Source: CAINVV01 sp963663005
Lineage (GTDB): Bacteria > Bacteroidota > Bacteroidia > Bacteroidales > Prolixibacteraceae
Direction: 5' to 3'
DNA: 64,000 nt
NCBI GenBank assembly: GCA_963663005.2
Contig: CAXXHH010000003.1
Span: forward strand, 248,001 to 312,000
Shown: one piece after another, positions 60,539 through 64,000 of the stretch
Layout of the letters: the number at the start of each line of letters is the position of its first letter
How positions within the stretch are numbered: position 1 is the first letter of the stretch
The notes under the pieces: generated by a model
What the model was told of the DNA's origin: nothing
What the model saw: the letters and a program-made list of their open reading frames with translations, nothing else
Database searches by the model: none
Made by a program: the position numbers and the translations under genes

Positions 60539-63500
60539 GTGACAGAAGAGCAAACATCCACTCAGTCAGTGCCCAAAGGTATCAAAAAAAAGGTTAGGAC
60601 ATTCATCATCCTTGCCTTCATACTCCTTGCATTGCCTGAAATGGTGTATCTGACATTTCGCAGCAATACCGTTCAAACAGTTGCCATCAGATGGTTAATG
60701 GATCAGGTTGGCCAAACCTACAACACAAAAATTAAAGTTGGAGGCATCGACATTTCCTTTTTTGACCAGATTATACTCGAAAAAATTTTGATAGAAGATC
60801 AATCCAGGGATACCTTGTTTTATGTTGATCAGCTTAAATTTCAAATCGATAGTTTTGCGCTTATTGGTCGGCGGATTCATTTAAACAGCATCTTTGTTCA
60901 TAAGCCAAAGTTGTACCTTTCTCAGGATTCTGCCGGAACTAATTTTCAGTTTATACTGGATTCACTTAAAGCCTCGCCTCCCGACGAAAATTCAAAGGCC
61001 TGGGATGTTAACTACAATAACCTGTTTGTACGCGAAGCAGAAATCCGATTTAGAAAACCTTTCGCCGACACCATATTTCATGAAGGAATAAATTTCAATG
61101 ATCTGAATATCCACAAGGCCAGCTTTGCAATGGTTCATGTTAAAAAGGATCTATCCTCTTTAGCCATGGTAATTGACCATGCATCCCTGGAGGAGAAATC
61201 AGGATTTTCCATTAAAAATCTAACTTTCAATGCATTACTTGATTCATCCGGATTGCACCTCCGAAAATTTGCTTTAATTACCCCGCATTCGAATATCTTT
61301 TCGGACTCGTTAAAGATAACCCACCGCAAAAGCATATTACTCGATAAATTTGCCGCCGTCAGGAAAACAGCAGATTTGCCCCTGGCTTTTCAGTACGATT
61401 ACGACGGAAATCTTTCCGAATCGAAAGTCTCCATGTCTGATTTAGCCTATTATATACCGGATCTTTGGGGAATGGATGAAGCTATTTTGTGCTCTGGAAG
61501 TGTGCAGGGAACAGTTGACAATCTCAAATTCAAAAAATTAAATCTGCGGATAGGCCAGAAAACCTCGTTCAATGCTGATCTTGAACTAAAAGGATTGCCA
61601 GACTGGGAAACTACCTATATCTTTTTGAAATTCTACAACAACACATTCAATTTCAATGATCTAGCTTTGGTAAGACTTCCGGACGCCGCAAAAAATAATT
61701 TTCCAAAAATTCCTGCCTCATTACTGGATGATGTCAATCTCAACTATCAGGGTACTTTTGCGGGTTTCCCTACTGATTTCGTAGCCTACGGAAGGCTGAA
61801 CGGCGACCTCGGATCGTTATCCACAGATATTGCAATTTCTCCCACACTCAGCGGATCCTTCAAATTCAAAGGTATGCTGGATGCCAAATCATTTAAAGCT
61901 GGAAAGTTTCTTGGTTATGATCCGCTTGGAGAAGTCTCGCTGCACACAGAAGTTGTAGTGAACAAAAAAAATAGTCATTTCGATGCAACGATAAAGGGAA
62001 ACATCGATAGTTTATATTACAACAACAATCGCATTGATTCCATATATCTAAACGGAACTGCCAGTAATAAAAGTTATAACGGTCAGCTTACCGTTAATGA
62101 CGACAAAATCAAATTCAAATTTTCAGGGATGGCCAACCTGGAAGGAGCAACGCCGGCATTCAATTTTTCATCGAGTGTAAAAATGGTTAACCTGAATGTA
62201 TTCGGATTGGACCAAATACACAAGGATGCTGTCGGTTCATTTGATATGGAGGCCAATTTTATGGGGAAAAACATTGATGATTTAAACGGATCTATCGATG
62301 TCAAACAGATGAAACTATCGAGAGATGGTAAGACTTTTGATGTGAAGGCGCTAAATTTAAATACAACTAACTCCGTCGATAAGAATACGATCACCCTCCG
62401 GTCTGACATTGCCGATATTGATATTATTGGGAAATACCGGTTTTTGGAAATTGGAAATACGTTGCGCGATTACCTGCAATTCTATTTGCCTTCAGCCAAC
62501 CTTCCATTTCCGAAGGAGGGTACTACGGGCAACAATGTATTCAACTTCGACATAACTGTAAAAAAACCCGAAGTATTGACGTATTTTTTTATGCCTGACA
62601 TCCTTCCAAAATCCGCAATAGTAATGAAGGGAGAGATTAACTCAGTCAAAAAAAGTCTTAATTTTTTATGTACATCCAAGAATATCTCGTATCGGAATTA
62701 CCATGCCCAAGGACTCACCTTCTCCTCCAGAAATGATGGCAACAAATGGTTTCTCAGGCTAGGTTTGGATAAAGCCTCGCTTGGCGAAAACTACAGTATA
62801 GAGAATGTTTCATTGAATAATGCCTTATATAATGACACCTTACAAACCAGCTTTGCGTGGGGAAACAGCGATAAAAAGACATATAGCGGGAAAGTAGATG
62901 TGGAAGGTCATTTTTCTCGAAATTCAGACGGAATGGGGATGGCCGATTATCTCTTAAAACCGTCAAACATTTTAGTTGCGGACACTTTGTGGCAATTTGA
63001 TTCGAGTAAGATACACGTTGATTCGACGAAAATAGTCGTTGACAATTTCAATCTGCATCATGGAGAAGAATATTTTCAAATTCATGGTCTGTTGTCGGAC
63101 AACCCGGCTGATAAGCTAAAAATTGAATTGAGTAAAATCAATCTTGGATTTTTCGACCTTGTCTCGAAGCAGGAAACTGGTATTGAGGGAGCGCTGAGCG
63201 GTTCTACTGAAATTGCAGATATAAATAATTCCTTCTTTTTGAACAGCAAATTACTGATCAGCAATTTTCATTACTACAAAGATCTGTACGGCGATGTCTT
63301 GTTAGACAATAGCTGGAATAAAGAGGAACAACGACTATACACTTCTATAAGACTCAACAAGAAAGATAAGACATCATTGTTAATCAAAGGATTTTATACC
63401 CCTAAAACCGATTCGCTGAATTACAATGCACGACTGACGGACTTTGCCCTGGAAACCATCTTCCCATTCCTGAAAAGCTTTTCGAACGGTGTCAGTGGCT

Positions 63501-64000
63501 ATGGAAATGGCTCAGTTGCCATAACAGGTACGCTCGAAAATCCCTGTTTTATTGGCAAGGTTGACGTAAAAGAGGGGAAGATCGGCGTTGATTATACCAA
63601 GGTAGTCTATTCGTTCGACCATCCGGTCGAATTTTCAAGAGATTCAATCGTATTCAGAAAGATCACTTTGCGTGATAACGAAAATAACACCGCTCTGCTG
63701 GACGGATTCATCACACATAGAATGTTTGGACAGTTAAAATATCATATTGGACTGAAGACGAATCGGATCGAAGCCCTAAAAACGACTCTTGCTGATAATT
63801 CATTGTTTTACGGCGAAGCGCATTGTAGTGGTGATGTTCTGATTACGGGAGCCGGCGAACGCATAAAAATGGATCTGAATGTCAGGACGGAAGAAGGAAC
63901 GCAAATCGTTATTCCGCTTGAAACTCCGGCATCTGCAGCCGAAAATAATATCATACGGTTCGTTAACACGGATACTTCTTCAGCTAATATTCCCGCTGTT
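60539..64000 (+). CDS. TamB-like translocation/assembly protein, 3' end missing
   Basis: The frame is open from GTG 60539 to the end of the window: 1154 codons without a stop. An in-frame TAA at 60524 fixes the start region. After a basic N-terminus one membrane helix (TFIILAFILLALPEMVYL) is followed by AsmA/TamB-type beta repeats, e.g. VGGIDISFFDQIILEKILIED, VDQLKFQIDSFAL and many short DL-x-LxG strands. TamB spans the periplasm as a lipid-conducting beta-taco and works with an Omp85 partner. The DUF490 C-terminus must lie beyond the window. Confidence 0.85.
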   Translation, partial: MTEEQTSTQSVPKGIKKKVRTFIILAFILLALPEMVYLTFRSNTVQTVAIRWLMDQVGQTYNTKIKVGGIDISFFDQIILEKILIEDQSRDTLFYVDQLKFQIDSFALIGRRIHLNSIFVHKPKLYLSQDSAGTNFQFILDSLKASPPDENSKAWDVNYNNLFVREAEIRFRKPFADTIFHEGINFNDLNIHKASFAMVHVKKDLSSLAMVIDHASLEEKSGFSIKNLTFNALLDSSGLHLRKFALITPHSNIFSDSLKITHRKSILLDKFAAVRKTADLPLAFQYDYDGNLSESKVSMSDLAYYIPDLWGMDEAILCSGSVQGTVDNLKFKKLNLRIGQKTSFNADLELKGLPDWETTYIFLKFYNNTFNFNDLALVRLPDAAKNNFPKIPASLLDDVNLNYQGTFAGFPTDFVAYGRLNGDLGSLSTDIAISPTLSGSFKFKGMLDAKSFKAGKFLGYDPLGEVSLHTEVVVNKKNSHFDATIKGNIDSLYYNNNRIDSIYLNGTASNKSYNGQLTVNDDKIKFKFSGMANLEGATPAFNFSSSVKMVNLNVFGLDQIHKDAVGSFDMEANFMGKNIDDLNGSIDVKQMKLSRDGKTFDVKALNLNTTNSVDKNTITLRSDIADIDIIGKYRFLEIGNTLRDYLQFYLPSANLPFPKEGTTGNNVFNFDITVKKPEVLTYFFMPDILPKSAIVMKGEINSVKKSLNFLCTSKNISYRNYHAQGLTFSSRNDGNKWFLRLGLDKASLGENYSIENVSLNNALYNDTLQTSFAWGNSDKKTYSGKVDVEGHFSRNSDGMGMADYLLKPSNILVADTLWQFDSSKIHVDSTKIVVDNFNLHHGEEYFQIHGLLSDNPADKLKIELSKINLGFFDLVSKQETGIEGALSGSTEIADINNSFFLNSKLLISNFHYYKDLYGDVLLDNSWNKEEQRLYTSIRLNKKDKTSLLIKGFYTPKTDSLNYNARLTDFALETIFPFLKSFSNGVSGYGNGSVAITGTLENPCFIGKVDVKEGKIGVDYTKVVYSFDHPVEFSRDSIVFRKITLRDNENNTALLDGFITHRMFGQLKYHIGLKTNRIEALKTTLADNSLFYGEAHCSGDVLITGAGERIKMDLNVRTEEGTQIVIPLETPASAAENNIIRFVNTDTSSANIPAV

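Overview
The window looks like chromosomal DNA of a free-living or gut/sediment member of the Bacteroidota, most likely the Bacteroidales/Marinilabiliales side. The evidence is: repeated promoter boxes of the Bacteroidota form TAnnTTTG (several with TTG 19 bases upstream), the CBS-nadK / DUF6089-uppS-bamA-ompH-ompH block next to pdxJ and murI, a TonB-dependent receptor with an N-terminal carboxypeptidase-like domain, FucP-type sugar uptake, and a 2-oxoacid:ferredoxin oxidoreductase. This is inference from gene content, not from a marker-gene tree.

Layout. 1-1.7 kb: end of a metallophosphatase gene, tRNA-Ser(GCU), tRNA-Pro(UGG) and a 5'-truncated tRNA-Pro copy. 1.7-11.7 kb: signalling (a CheB-CheR-PAS fusion overlapping a four-PAS histidine kinase, then a divergent NarX/NarL-like kinase-regulator pair) followed by a TonB receptor. 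11.7-15.7 kb: a tight minus-strand operon encoding a FakA-FakB fusion, a DUF1295 membrane reductase-like protein, a membrane-tethered peroxiredoxin and PlsY. This reads as a complete route from exogenous fatty acid to lysophosphatidic acid and is the most interesting protein system here. 16.3-20.2 kb: a three-gene glycan operon (GH140-like, PQQ propeller, sialidase-like). 20.4-25 kb: a frameshifted acyl-CoA dehydrogenase gene, a Tat-exported Gfo/Idh/MocA protein and a complete IS3-family element. 25-28.5 kb: KorA and KorB fused in one frame, and a gamma carbonic anhydrase. 28.6-32 kb: FucP transporter, nucleotidyltransferase and NahK-like sugar 1-kinase. 32-41.8 kb: cell-envelope and cofactor genes (murI, two ompH, bamA, uppS, DUF6089, nadK, CBS, pdxJ, esterase). 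41.9-46.2 kb: VOC protein, SDR, transaldolase-like aldolase and M28 peptidase. 46.3-53 kb: an AT-rich accessory segment (S41 peptidase, membrane protein, ABC ATPase, carboxypeptidase-like-domain protein) bracketed by an IS200-type element and an internally deleted copy of it. 53-64 kb: tRNA-Leu and two tRNA-Gly, SPFH protein, ClC channel, glyA behind a tandem structured RNA, an MNT/HEPN pair, DgkA, TsaD and the start of a TamB-like gene.

The strongest non-coding signal is a conserved 86-88 base RNA unit. It occurs twice in tandem directly before glyA (56466-56641) and once before a 32-residue membrane sORF (16102-16187). Its helix shows compensatory changes across the three copies. Other repeats are palindromes with the core GGACGCAT..ATGCGTCC, tracts built from AGTGAAAA, and a 120-base palindrome-rich repeat tied to the IS200-type transposase. 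Two genes (acyl-CoA dehydrogenase and korA/korB) each differ by a single base from the expected organisation, so true mutation and assembly error both need to be considered.
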